Assembly: GCA_002433805.1 (NCBI GenBank)
Contig: DJIW01000007.1
Span: forward strand, 1-48,152
Direction of reading: 5' to 3'
DNA: 48,152 bases
DNA from: Competibacteraceae bacterium UBA6584
GTDB taxonomy: Bacteria > Pseudomonadota > Gammaproteobacteria > Competibacterales > Competibacteraceae
In this document: in pieces, positions 32,489-40,920 of the stretch
Layout of the letters: each line of letters starts with the position of its first letter
Position numbering within the stretch: position 1 is the stretch's first letter
The notes under the pieces: generated by a model
Seen by the model: the letters and a program-made list of their open reading frames with translations, nothing else
The model's database searches: none
What the model was told of the DNA's origin: nothing
Made by a program: the position numbers and the translations under genes

Positions 32489-33712
32489 TCAGGGCGAGGT
32501 TACCCGATCCCGCAGCCGGATGGAGCGTTCGGCCTGCATGATCAAGCCGTAGCTGACCAGATCGTGCGCCTTGTAAACCATCAGCAGCCCGGCCCGCTCG
32601 CCGGGGATGCGCACGGTTCCGCCCGAGATCTTATCGTCGACCCGGCGGTCCTGACCGAACACCGCCAGCACGTGGCCGGGTTCGATGCCGTCCTGAGCGC
32701 CCAGATTGATGATGACGCTGCTATATTGAGTGATCTGCGTCACATCGGCGTCGAGCCGGCCGATGATCATGCCCTCGACGTCCGGGGCGGGATGCGGGTC
32801 GAAGTTGTACAGTTCGGGCGCCGACTCGATCGGCAGCAACCGGTCGCCGGCGCGAACCGGGGCGACGGTGTGGGTCAGAATGAAGGTGGCCGGGTTCTCA
32901 TCCCGCTCCAGAGTCGCCTGTCCCACATAGATGCCGGGAACGCCCAACAAGCGGTTGGAGCCGGGCTCCCGCAACTCCTCGCCGGGACGGAACACGGCGT
33001 AAAGCGCTTGGTCGAAATCAGCGCCCCTGACGTAAACTCGGTCGCGGTCGGCGTAAACGGTTTGCTCGTCGTCGTCGGCCACGATATAAGGTTTGCCTCG
33101 CCATTCCGCTTTGCTCAAGATTTCGCCGCGCGTCAGAAAGGCCTCGATGGCGTCCCGAGGCACCGGCGGGATCGGCTGGGTCAGGCTTTCGACTCGGATC
33201 TCCGGCGAAAGCTTGATCAGCGGCACCTCGCCGCGCGAGGCGTCCAGTTGCGGGTTGCCGCTGGCGTCGTAGCTGAAGCGGAGCACGTCGCCTGGATAGA
33301 TCCGGTGCGGGTTGCCGACCTGGGGGTTTTGCCGCCAGATCCGCCGCCATTGCCAGGGATTTTGTAGAAAGCGCTTGGCGATCGACCACAAGGTGTCGCC
33401 GGGCGCGACGGTATAGCTTTCCGGATGGTCGGGCCGCAGCGCGACCGGCCCTTCCGAGGCGGGGGCCTTGGGGCCGGGCCGGATCGCCGCCGGACCCTGA
33501 CCCGACGCGGGTCCCTGGACCGACTCGCCGGGATCGTTTCTCGGCGCGCGGCCGCCGGCTTCGGTCCGGGCCGTTTCTCCCACGGTGTTCGGTTCGCCGG
33601 GAGTCGGGCTGGAGTCGGGCTGCTGGGGAAGCTGGGCGCACGCCGCGAGCAAAACCGCCGTCGCCAGTGACAGAACGGTCCTGAAATGTCTTGATGAACG
33701 GGTGATAGTCAT
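32489..33712 (-). CDS. LysM peptidoglycan-binding lipoprotein
   Basis: A 407-residue envelope protein. The lipoprotein signal ends VLLAAC with the lipid-carrying cysteine at about 25. A Pro/Gly-rich spacer to about 95 is followed by one LysM domain (SYTVAPGDTLWSIAKRF to YPGDVLRFSY, about 98-148) that should bind peptidoglycan glycans. The rest is a beta-rich domain conserved in this family, with repeated GIYVGQATL- and GHVLAVFG-like strands. It is the standard gene between def (divergent) and dprA in gammaproteobacteria. Its role is unproven. Read leftward, TATACT at 33784-33779 upstream could be its -10. Confidence 0.93.
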   Translation of the reverse strand: MTITRSSRHFRTVLSLATAVLLAACAQLPQQPDSSPTPGEPNTVGETARTEAGGRAPRNDPGESVQGPASGQGPAAIRPGPKAPASEGPVALRPDHPESYTVAPGDTLWSIAKRFLQNPWQWRRIWRQNPQVGNPHRIYPGDVLRFSYDASGNPQLDASRGEVPLIKLSPEIRVESLTQPIPPVPRDAIEAFLTRGEILSKAEWRGKPYIVADDDEQTVYADRDRVYVRGADFDQALYAVFRPGEELREPGSNRLLGVPGIYVGQATLERDENPATFILTHTVAPVRAGDRLLPIESAPELYNFDPHPAPDVEGMIIGRLDADVTQITQYSSVIINLGAQDGIEPGHVLAVFGQDRRVDDKISGGTVRIPGERAGLLMVYKAHDLVSYGLIMQAERSIRLRDRVTSP

Positions 33713-33864
33713 GGTCCTTGCTCAATCGTCCAAAAGAAACGGGCGGGAGTGTATGCGGATTACCCCCCTTCGCGCAAAGTATAGCCCCCATAGTGTAATT
33801 TCTCGTATGATTTCCTGACGAAAAAACCGGTGTCGCGATCAATTAAGGCGTTTGCGGAGTCGCC

Positions 33865-34377
33865 ATGGCACAATTGACCATATTGCATTATCCCGACCCC
33901 CGGCTGCGCAAGCCGGGATTGGCGGTGGAAATCGTCGATGACGGCGTGCGCGCGCTTATCGACGATATGCTGGAAACGATGTACGCGGCGCCGGGCATCG
34001 GCCTGGCGGCCACCCAGGTCAACGTTCAGAAGCGGATCGTGGTGATGGACGTATCCGAAAACAAGGATCAGCCGCTGGTGTTCATCAATCCGAGCATTCT
34101 GGAACGGGAAGGCGAATGCGAGTCCGAGGAGGGTTGCCTGTCGGTGCCCGGCTTCTACGAGACGGTCGAGCGCGCCGGACGGGTGCGGGTCAGCGCGCTG
34201 GACCGGCGCGGCGAGCCGTTCGAACTGGAAGCGCAAGGCTTGCTCGCGGTCTGCATCCAACATGAAATCGACCATCTGGACGGGAAGTTATTCGTCGATT
34301 ATCTATCGGCGCTGAAGCGCGACCGCATCCGCAAGAAGCTGGAAAAGCAAGCCCGGCTCGAAGCGCGCCCCGCCTGA
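33865..34377 (+). CDS. def: Peptide deformylase
   Basis: Removes the formyl group from N-terminal methionine of nascent proteins. The product is 170 residues. All three family motifs are present: GIGLAATQV, EEGCLSVPG (metal-ligand Cys) and QHEIDHLDG (two metal-ligand His and catalytic Glu). The ATG at 33865 follows GCGGAG at good spacing. It is divergent from the LysM gene and followed by fmt, the enzyme that adds the formyl group. The 97-base gap to fmt has no evident terminator. Confidence 0.97.
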   Translation: MAQLTILHYPDPRLRKPGLAVEIVDDGVRALIDDMLETMYAAPGIGLAATQVNVQKRIVVMDVSENKDQPLVFINPSILEREGECESEEGCLSVPGFYETVERAGRVRVSALDRRGEPFELEAQGLLAVCIQHEIDHLDGKLFVDYLSALKRDRIRKKLEKQARLEARPA

Positions 34378-34474
34378 ACATGATGTCGGCCGCGCCGCGC
34401 CTCTCCGCCACGCAGCATCCGACGCCGGACGGTCCCCCGCTCCGTCCGGCGGCTTCAACCGGCCCGATCCGCGC

Positions 34475-35422
34475 ATGACGGCCACCGCGCCGCGCCTGGC
34501 GTTCGCGGGAACGCCGGAGTTCGCCGTTCCCAGTTTGCGGGCCTTGCTGGCGAGCGGTCACGAACTCGCCGCCGCCTACACCCAGCCGGACCGGCCGGCG
34601 GGCCGCGGCCGCCAATTGCGCCCCAGCCCGGTCAAAGCCACCGCGTTGGCCGCTGGGGTCGCGGTGCGCCAACCGGCCAGCTTGCGCGATCCCGAGGTTC
34701 AGGCCGAATTGGCCGCCTTAAAGCCGGATTTGTTGGTGGTCGCCGCGTACGGGCTGATTCTGCCGCCGGCGGTGCTGGCGATCCCCAGGCTGGGTTGCGT
34801 CAACGTTCATGCGTCGCTGCTGCCGCGCTGGCGCGGCGCGGCCCCGGTCCAGCGCGCCATTGTGGCGGGCGACGCCGAAACGGGCGTTTGCCTGATGCGG
34901 ATGGACGCCGGATTGGACACCGGGCCGGTTTACGTTCGCGCCGCCTGCCCGATCCCGCGCGGGATGACCGGCGGCGAACTGCACGACCGGCTGGCGGCGC
35001 TGGGCGCGCAAACGCTGCAAGCGGCGTTGCCGGCGCTGTTGGCCGGCGCGCTGGAGGCCATCCCCCAAGACGACCGCTCAGCCAGCTACGCGCCCAAATT
35101 GGAAAAGGCCGAAGCCGAACTGGACTGGACCCGACCGGCCTTGGAACTGGAACGCCGGGTGCTGGCGTTCAACCCCTATCCGATCGCGCGCACTCGCTGG
35201 AACGGTGAAGCGCTGCGGATTTGGCGCGCGCGCGCCGAGGAGCGGACGGCGGATGCGCCGCCGGGCGCCATTTTGGAGGCCGACGCCCGAGGCGTGGCCG
35301 TCGCCGCCGGGTCGGGGGTGCTGCGGCTGACCGAACTGCAACTGCCGGGCGGCAAGCCGTTGCCGGCCGTCGCCTTTTTGGCCGCTCGCCGCTTGGCCGG
35401 CCAGCGGCTGGGCGAGGCATGA
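34475..35422 (+). CDS. fmt: Methionyl-tRNA formyltransferase
   Basis: Formylates initiator Met-tRNA using 10-formyltetrahydrofolate. The product is 315 residues, the usual length. It shows FAGTPEFAVPSLRALL at the start, the tRNA-contacting QPDRPAGRGRQL loop, VVAAYGLILP, the catalytic NVHASLLPRWRGAAPVQRAI with Asn/His, and MDAGLDTGPV. The C-terminal tRNA-binding domain starts near 205. Its stop overlaps the rsmB start as ATGA. No strong ribosome site precedes the ATG at 34475. Confidence 0.96.
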   Translation: MTATAPRLAFAGTPEFAVPSLRALLASGHELAAAYTQPDRPAGRGRQLRPSPVKATALAAGVAVRQPASLRDPEVQAELAALKPDLLVVAAYGLILPPAVLAIPRLGCVNVHASLLPRWRGAAPVQRAIVAGDAETGVCLMRMDAGLDTGPVYVRAACPIPRGMTGGELHDRLAALGAQTLQAALPALLAGALEAIPQDDRSASYAPKLEKAEAELDWTRPALELERRVLAFNPYPIARTRWNGEALRIWRARAEERTADAPPGAILEADARGVAVAAGSGVLRLTELQLPGGKPLPAVAFLAARRLAGQRLGEA

Positions 35423-36732
35423 ACGTCCGTGCCGTCGCGGCCCGCGCGCTGGTTCAGGTGTTGAGCGAGGGCCGGTCGCTGGCGACGGTGTTGCCGCCGG
35501 CGTCGAGCCAGATCGATTCCCGCAACCGGGGCTTGCTCCAAGAGTTGTGTCACGGCGTCTGCCGCTGGTCGCCGCAACTGCAGGCGCTGCTCGATCAGTT
35601 GTTGCAGCGCCCGCTGGCGGAGGCGGAGCACGAGGTCCGCGCGCTGCTGTTGGTCGGTCTCTATCAGGTCTGGCATCTGCGCATCCCCGAACACGCCGCC
35701 GTTTCCGAAACGGTCGCGGCCGCCCGACAGTTGCGCAAGCCTTGGGCGGCGGGCCTGACCAACGCCGTGCTGCGCGCCGCCCTCCGGCGCCGGGAAGAAC
35801 TCACGGCCGAGTTGAAAAACGATCCGCAAGCCGAGACCGCCCACCCGCGCTGGCTGCTGGAACGCCTGCGGCGAGACTGGCCGGACGACTGGCCCGCCAT
35901 CGTGGCCGCCAACAACGCCCGTCCGCCGTTCGCGCTGCGGGTCAACCCGCGCTGCTTCGACCGCGAAGCGTACCGGCGTCGGCTGCTGGAGCTGGGCTGC
36001 AACGCCGAGCCGGCCCCGGACGTGACGGGCGCGCTGGTTCTGGCGGAGCCGATGGACGTCGCGCTGTTGCCCGGCTTCAACGAAGGCGCGGTGTCGGTGC
36101 AGGACGCCGCCGCGCAGCTGGCGGCCGCGCTGCTGGAGGTCCGGCCGGGAATGCGGGTGCTGGACGCCTGCGCCGCGCCCGGCGGCAAGACCGGTCACCT
36201 GCTGGAATCCGAGCCCAGCCTGGAGTTGGTGGCGCTGGATCGAGACGCGCAGCGGTTGGAGCAGGTCCGCGCCAACCTGCGCCGGCTGAAGGTGGACGCG
36301 CGCCTGACGGCCGGCGACGCCGCCCGGCCGGCGGACTGGTGGGACGGCGTTTCCTTCGACCGGATTCTGGTGGACGCGCCCTGCTCGGCCACCGGCGTGA
36401 TCCGCCGCCATCCCGATATCAAGCTGCTGCGCCGGGAGAGCGACATTGCCGCCATGGCCGAACGGCAGCGCGCGATCCTGGAGGCGCTCTGGCCGTTGCT
36501 GCGGCCGGGCGGGCGGTTGCTGTATGCGACCTGCTCGGTGCTGCGTCAGGAAAATGATGGGGTGATCGCCGCTTTCCTCGCCGGTCGCGCCGACGCGCGG
36601 GCTCAGCCCATCGCCGCTGGCTGGGGGCGCGCGCTGGCGCACGGCCGCCAGCTGTTGCCGGGCGACGCCAACCGGGATGGTTTTTACTACGCCGGCGTGC
36701 TCAAGCAACCGGTCATGACGCTCGGACACTGA
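35419..36732 (+). CDS. rsmB: 16S rRNA m5C967 methyltransferase RsmB
   Basis: Methylates C967 of 16S rRNA with SAM. The product is 437 residues. An N-terminal NusB-like RNA-binding domain spans about 1-140 (NVRAVAARALVQVL, LCHGVCRW). The Rossmann methyltransferase domain has DACAAPGGKTGHLLE, VDAPCSATGVIRRHPDI and YATCSVL, giving the two catalytic cysteines of m5C enzymes. The start at 35419 overlaps fmt by 4 bases; the upstream open frame lies inside fmt. Its stop overlaps the DUF4390 start (TGATG). Confidence 0.96.
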   Translation: MNVRAVAARALVQVLSEGRSLATVLPPASSQIDSRNRGLLQELCHGVCRWSPQLQALLDQLLQRPLAEAEHEVRALLLVGLYQVWHLRIPEHAAVSETVAAARQLRKPWAAGLTNAVLRAALRRREELTAELKNDPQAETAHPRWLLERLRRDWPDDWPAIVAANNARPPFALRVNPRCFDREAYRRRLLELGCNAEPAPDVTGALVLAEPMDVALLPGFNEGAVSVQDAAAQLAAALLEVRPGMRVLDACAAPGGKTGHLLESEPSLELVALDRDAQRLEQVRANLRRLKVDARLTAGDAARPADWWDGVSFDRILVDAPCSATGVIRRHPDIKLLRRESDIAAMAERQRAILEALWPLLRPGGRLLYATCSVLRQENDGVIAAFLAGRADARAQPIAAGWGRALAHGRQLLPGDANRDGFYYAGVLKQPVMTLGH

Positions 36733-37313
36733 TGGTGGCGGCCGGTGGCAGGCAGCAACCGTGGCTCTATTGCGCCGCCGGCGCGCTGGCGCTGCTGTGG
36801 GGTCTGCTGGGGCCTTCCCCGAGCTGGGCGGCCGGTTTTGAGGTGATCGCCGCCACCACCAAACTGGAAGGCGGGGTTTACCGGCTCGACGCCCGGATCG
36901 ACTATCATTTCAGCAAGCCGGCGCTGGAAGCCTTGCAAAACGGCGTACCGCTGATTATCGAACTGGAAATGGAAGTGCGCCGGCGGCGCTCCTGGGTGTG
37001 GAACGAGACGGTCTACTCGTTGAGCCAGCGCTTCAAGCTGGAATATCACGCCCTCAGCCGCCAGTATCTGGTCAACAACCTCAACAGCAAGGAGCGACGG
37101 GGCTTCTCCAGCCGGGCCGCCGCGCTCCAATTCATGGGTCAGATCAACAATTTTCCCTTGCTGGATAAGGGCCTGCTGGGGCGCGACGAACGCTATGAAG
37201 GCGCCTTGCGCGCGTGGCTCGATATCGAATCCCTGCCCGCGCCGCTGCGGGTGTTCGCTTACCTGTCGGACGACTGGCGGCTGACGAGCGAATGGTACAC
37301 GTGGTCGCTGTGA
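36732..37313 (+). CDS. DUF4390 secreted protein
   Basis: A 193-residue protein with a signal peptide ending SWA-A at about 33, pointing to the periplasm. The mature part is beta-rich: GFEVIAATTKLEGGVYRLDARIDYHFS-type strands, followed by LSQRFKLEYHALSRQYLVNN and a C-terminal LSDDWRLTSEWYTWSL. DUF4390 has no assigned function. It is regularly encoded just before NtrY/NtrX-type two-component genes in gamma- and betaproteobacteria, so a role as periplasmic input for that kinase is a reasonable guess. It overlaps rsmB by 1 base and the kinase gene by up to 22. Confidence 0.9.
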   Translation: MVAAGGRQQPWLYCAAGALALLWGLLGPSPSWAAGFEVIAATTKLEGGVYRLDARIDYHFSKPALEALQNGVPLIIELEMEVRRRRSWVWNETVYSLSQRFKLEYHALSRQYLVNNLNSKERRGFSSRAAALQFMGQINNFPLLDKGLLGRDERYEGALRAWLDIESLPAPLRVFAYLSDDWRLTSEWYTWSL

Positions 37314-39544
37314 TCCGCCGCTTCGCCAGCGGCCGCGGGCTGCTGCCGCCCGTGCTGCTGTTTTGCCTGCTGCTGGCTTTGTTGGTGTTGATGGGCCGCG
37401 CCACCACCAACTCGGCCAAATTCGGGCAGATGTACATCGGCTTGCTGCTGGCCAGCGCCGTCGGCCTGGGTTCGCTGGCGCTGCTGATTCTGTACAACCT
37501 GTTCCAGTTGATCGGGCTGTATCGCCACCGGATACCCGGCTCGCGCCTGACGCTGCGGCTGACCGGCATTTTCGCGCTGCTGTCGGTCACCCCGGTGGCG
37601 CTGGTGTACGGCTTTTCGCTGCATTTCCTGCAGCGGGGCATCGACAGCTGGTTCGACGTCCAGGTGGATCGCGGTCTGGAAAACGCGCTGGAGCTCAGTC
37701 GGACCGCGCTGGATTTGCGGATGCGCGAGGTGCTCAAACAGACCTTGCGGGTGGCCGTCAGCATCACCGACAGCGACGGCGAGCAGGTCGGCCGCCGGCT
37801 GGACGACCTGCTCGATCTCGGGGAAGCGTCCGAACTGACGCTGTTCGGTCAGGCCGGCCAAATCGTCGCCACCGCCACCATGGACCCGTCGGCGATCTTG
37901 CCGCATCCGCCGTCGGAGGCCGCCTTGCTGCAAGCGCGTCAGGGGCGGAACTACGTGGCCCTGGAGCCGGTCGGCGACGCGGGTTTTCACATCCGGGTCT
38001 TGGTGCCGGTCAGCTCCCTCAACAATGAAGAACGGCAGTTGCAAGCCCTGTTTCCGGTCACCGACCGCTTGAGCCTGCTGGCCGACGCGGTGCAGGCCGC
38101 CTTCGACAGCTATAGGGAGTTGATGTTCCTGCGAGCGCCGCTCAAGGCCAGCTTTACGCTCACGCTGTCGCTGGCGCTGCTGCTGGCGGTGCTGGCGGCG
38201 TTCTGGGCGGCGTTTTACACCGCGCGGCGGATGGTGCGGCCGCTGCGGGAACTGGCGGACGGCACCCAGGCGGTCGCCGCCGGTCAGTTTAACAAGCAAC
38301 TGGCCGGAGCCGGGGCCGGCAGCGACGAATTGGGATTTTTGGTGGAATCCTTCAATCAGATGATCCGCAACTTGGCTCAGGCGCACGAGGCCGCGCAGCG
38401 CAGCCAAGCCCTGGTCGAGAGCCAGCGCGCCTATCTGGAAACCGTGCTGGCGCGGCTGTCGTCGGGGGTGTTGATCATCGATCAGGGCGGCCGCCTGCAA
38501 ACCTGCAACGCGGCGGCCAGCCAGATTTTGGAAGTGACTTTACAGGACTATCTCGGCGCGGACAGCCAATGGCTGGCGGTCGCCAACCCGATGCTCCAGG
38601 AGTTCGTCACCGCCATCAGCCCGCATCTGGCCGAAACCGGCGACTGGCGGCAGGAACTCGATTGGTTCGGCGCGGCCGGCCGGCGGATCCTGATGTGCCG
38701 GGGCAGTTCGCTGCCGGACGCGGTCGGCCTCCACGGCGGCCACGTCATCGTCTTCGACGACATCACCCACGTGGTCAAGGTCGAGCGCGAAGCCGCCTGG
38801 TCCGAGGTGGCGCGGCGGCTGGCCCACGAGATCAAAAATCCGCTGACGCCGATCCAGCTGGCCGCCGAGCGCATCCGCCACAAATACCTCAAGCAGCTCG
38901 ATGAAGAGCAAGGCAAGGTCTTGGAGCGCGGCACCCACACCATCATCCAGCAAGTGCAGGCGATGAAGGAAATGGTGGACGCCTTCAGCGAATACGCCCG
39001 GACGCCGCGCCTGCAGCTGGGCCCCTTGGAGTTGAACGAATTCGTCACCGAAGTGCTCTACCTCTATCGCGACTATCCGGCGGGGGTGGAAATCAAACTC
39101 GATTTGACCGAGGAGCCGTTGCGGATCAACGGCGATAAGGTCCGGTTGCGGCAATTGCTGCACAATCTGGTGAAAAACGCGATCGAGGCGATCCGCGACG
39201 GCCACGGCTCCACGCTGTGGATCGGCACCCGCCTCGAGCATGTCGCCGGCAGCGACCGCGTCGAACTGAGCGTGCGCGACGACGGACCGGGCTTTCCCGA
39301 GAACGTGCTCGCCAGCGCCTTCGAGCCCTATGTGACTACCAAAGTCAAGGGAACCGGGCTAGGATTAGCGATCGTCAAAAAAATCGTTGAAGAGCATGGC
39401 GGCTGGATCCAATTGGAAACGCCGGCGGACGGCGGCGCCCGAATCGCGATCCGATTGCCGATCTTTCAGGACGGCGCCGACCCGCCAGCACCGTCCGCCG
39501 TGTCCGCCGTACCCCTGCATGCCGATAAGGAGGCCGCCGGATGA
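37292..39544 (+). CDS. NtrY-like sensor histidine kinase
   Basis: A membrane kinase of about 750 residues. Hydrophobic segments lie at about 17-38, 48-70 and 86-108. A large external domain with QTLRVAVSITDSDGEQ extends to a further segment near 290-315. A HAMP linker, a PAS domain (LSSGVLIIDQGGRLQTCNAA) and the phosphorylation motif RRLAHEIKNPLTP (H about 512) follow. The ATPase domain has LVKNAIEAI, DDGPGF and GTGLGLAIVKK. The start could be the ATG at 37292 or the GTG at 37310, which overlaps the DUF4390 stop as GTGA. It overlaps the regulator gene by 4 bases. The signal is unknown; family members respond to nitrogen, redox or envelope state. Confidence 0.93.
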   Translation: MVHVVAVIRRFASGRGLLPPVLLFCLLLALLVLMGRATTNSAKFGQMYIGLLLASAVGLGSLALLILYNLFQLIGLYRHRIPGSRLTLRLTGIFALLSVTPVALVYGFSLHFLQRGIDSWFDVQVDRGLENALELSRTALDLRMREVLKQTLRVAVSITDSDGEQVGRRLDDLLDLGEASELTLFGQAGQIVATATMDPSAILPHPPSEAALLQARQGRNYVALEPVGDAGFHIRVLVPVSSLNNEERQLQALFPVTDRLSLLADAVQAAFDSYRELMFLRAPLKASFTLTLSLALLLAVLAAFWAAFYTARRMVRPLRELADGTQAVAAGQFNKQLAGAGAGSDELGFLVESFNQMIRNLAQAHEAAQRSQALVESQRAYLETVLARLSSGVLIIDQGGRLQTCNAAASQILEVTLQDYLGADSQWLAVANPMLQEFVTAISPHLAETGDWRQELDWFGAAGRRILMCRGSSLPDAVGLHGGHVIVFDDITHVVKVEREAAWSEVARRLAHEIKNPLTPIQLAAERIRHKYLKQLDEEQGKVLERGTHTIIQQVQAMKEMVDAFSEYARTPRLQLGPLELNEFVTEVLYLYRDYPAGVEIKLDLTEEPLRINGDKVRLRQLLHNLVKNAIEAIRDGHGSTLWIGTRLEHVAGSDRVELSVRDDGPGFPENVLASAFEPYVTTKVKGTGLGLAIVKKIVEEHGGWIQLETPADGGARIAIRLPIFQDGADPPAPSAVSAVPLHADKEAAG

Positions 39545-40911
39545 GCGCGTCTTATATTCTGGTCGTCGATGACGAGCCTGATATTCGCGATCTGGTCAAG
39601 GAAATTTTGGAAGATGAAGGCTACGCCGTCGCCACCGCCGAGAACGCCGCCGCCGCCCGCGAGGCGCGGCGGGCGCAGCGGCCCGATCTGATCCTGCTCG
39701 ACATCTGGATGCCGGACACCGACGGCATCACCCTGCTCAAGGAATGGAGCGAGGGCGATCACCTGCCCTGTCCCGTGATCATGATGTCCGGCCACGGCAC
39801 GGTCGAGACGGCGGTGGAGGCGACCCGGTTGGGCGCTTACGATTTTATCGAAAAACCGCTGTCGATGGCCAAGCTGCTGCTGACGGTGGAGCGGGCGCTG
39901 GATGCGGACCGGCTGGCGCGGGAAAATTTGAACCTGCGCCGCCAGCAGCGGATCGTGGCCGAACCGGTCGGCCGCAGCGATGTGGTCCAGCGCTTGCGAA
40001 CCCAGGTGCTGCGGATCGCCCAGCACGACGCGCCGGTGTTGATCTTCGGCGAACCGGGCACCGGCAAGGAAGTGTACGCCCGCTACCTGCACGCTCACAG
40101 CCTGCGCCGGGGCGGGCCGTTCATCGACGTCGGCGTCGGCTCGATCGCCCGGGAAAACGCCAGCTTGGAGCTGTTCGGCTCCGAACAGGGCGACCGAATC
40201 CACTACGGCCGGCTGGAGCAGGCCAGCGGCGGCACCTTGTTTCTGGACGAACTGGCCGACATGGATTTGGAAGCCCAAGCCAAGCTGGCCAGCGCGCTGG
40301 AGAACGGCGCTTTCCTGCGCATCGGCGGCAAGGAGCCGGTCCGGGTCAACGTGCGGGTGGTGGCCGCCACCCACCGCGATCTGGAGCAAGAGGTGGCGGT
40401 GGGACGGTTTCGCGAGGATTTGTACTACCAGCTCAACGTCGTCCCGATCAAACTGCCGCCGCTGCGCGATCACATTGAGGACGTGCCGGAGCTGCTGAAT
40501 TATTACATCGGCTATTTTGTCGATCAGGAAAGCCTGAGTTACCGCCACTTTACCCTGGCCGCCCAGAACCGCTTGCGCAACTACAATTGGCCCGGCAACA
40601 TCCGCGAACTCAAGAATCTGGTGCAGCGGCTGCTGATTTTGGGCGGCGATGAGGACATCACCTTGGAGGAGGTGGACGCCGCCGTGCGCGGCATCACCAC
40701 CGTCAAGGCCCAGGATGTCGGCAGCATTCCGTTGAACTTGCCGCTGCGGGAAGCCCGCGAGCAATTCGAGCGCACCTATCTGATGCAGCAGTTTCGCGAA
40801 TGTGAGGGCAACGTGGCCCGTCTGGCCGACCGGGTGGGCATGGAGCGCACCAACCTGTACCGCAAGCTGCGCGCGTTGGGCATCGATCCCAAGAAAGCGC
40901 TCGATGAATGA
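39541..40911 (+). CDS. NtrX-like response regulator lacking the sigma-54 contact loop
   Basis: A 456-residue regulator. The receiver has D10, D11, phospho-acceptor D54 in LLDIWMPDTDG and a lysine in EKPL. The AAA+ domain has Walker A GEPGTGKE at 170-177, LFLDELADMD as Walker B and WPGNIRELKN. A Fis-type helix-turn-helix (GNVARLADRVGMERTNLYRKLRALG) ends the protein. Where sigma-54 activators have GAFTGA after ELFG, this reads ELFGSEQGDRIHYGRLEQA (210-228), so direct sigma-54 remodelling is unlikely. The same loss is known in NtrX proteins, which may act on other polymerase forms. It overlaps the kinase gene by 4 bases; trkA follows 9 bases later. Confidence 0.94.
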   Translation: MSASYILVVDDEPDIRDLVKEILEDEGYAVATAENAAAAREARRAQRPDLILLDIWMPDTDGITLLKEWSEGDHLPCPVIMMSGHGTVETAVEATRLGAYDFIEKPLSMAKLLLTVERALDADRLARENLNLRRQQRIVAEPVGRSDVVQRLRTQVLRIAQHDAPVLIFGEPGTGKEVYARYLHAHSLRRGGPFIDVGVGSIARENASLELFGSEQGDRIHYGRLEQASGGTLFLDELADMDLEAQAKLASALENGAFLRIGGKEPVRVNVRVVAATHRDLEQEVAVGRFREDLYYQLNVVPIKLPPLRDHIEDVPELLNYYIGYFVDQESLSYRHFTLAAQNRLRNYNWPGNIRELKNLVQRLLILGGDEDITLEEVDAAVRGITTVKAQDVGSIPLNLPLREAREQFERTYLMQQFRECEGNVARLADRVGMERTNLYRKLRALGIDPKKALDE

Positions 40912-40920
40912 GGGCCGAGT

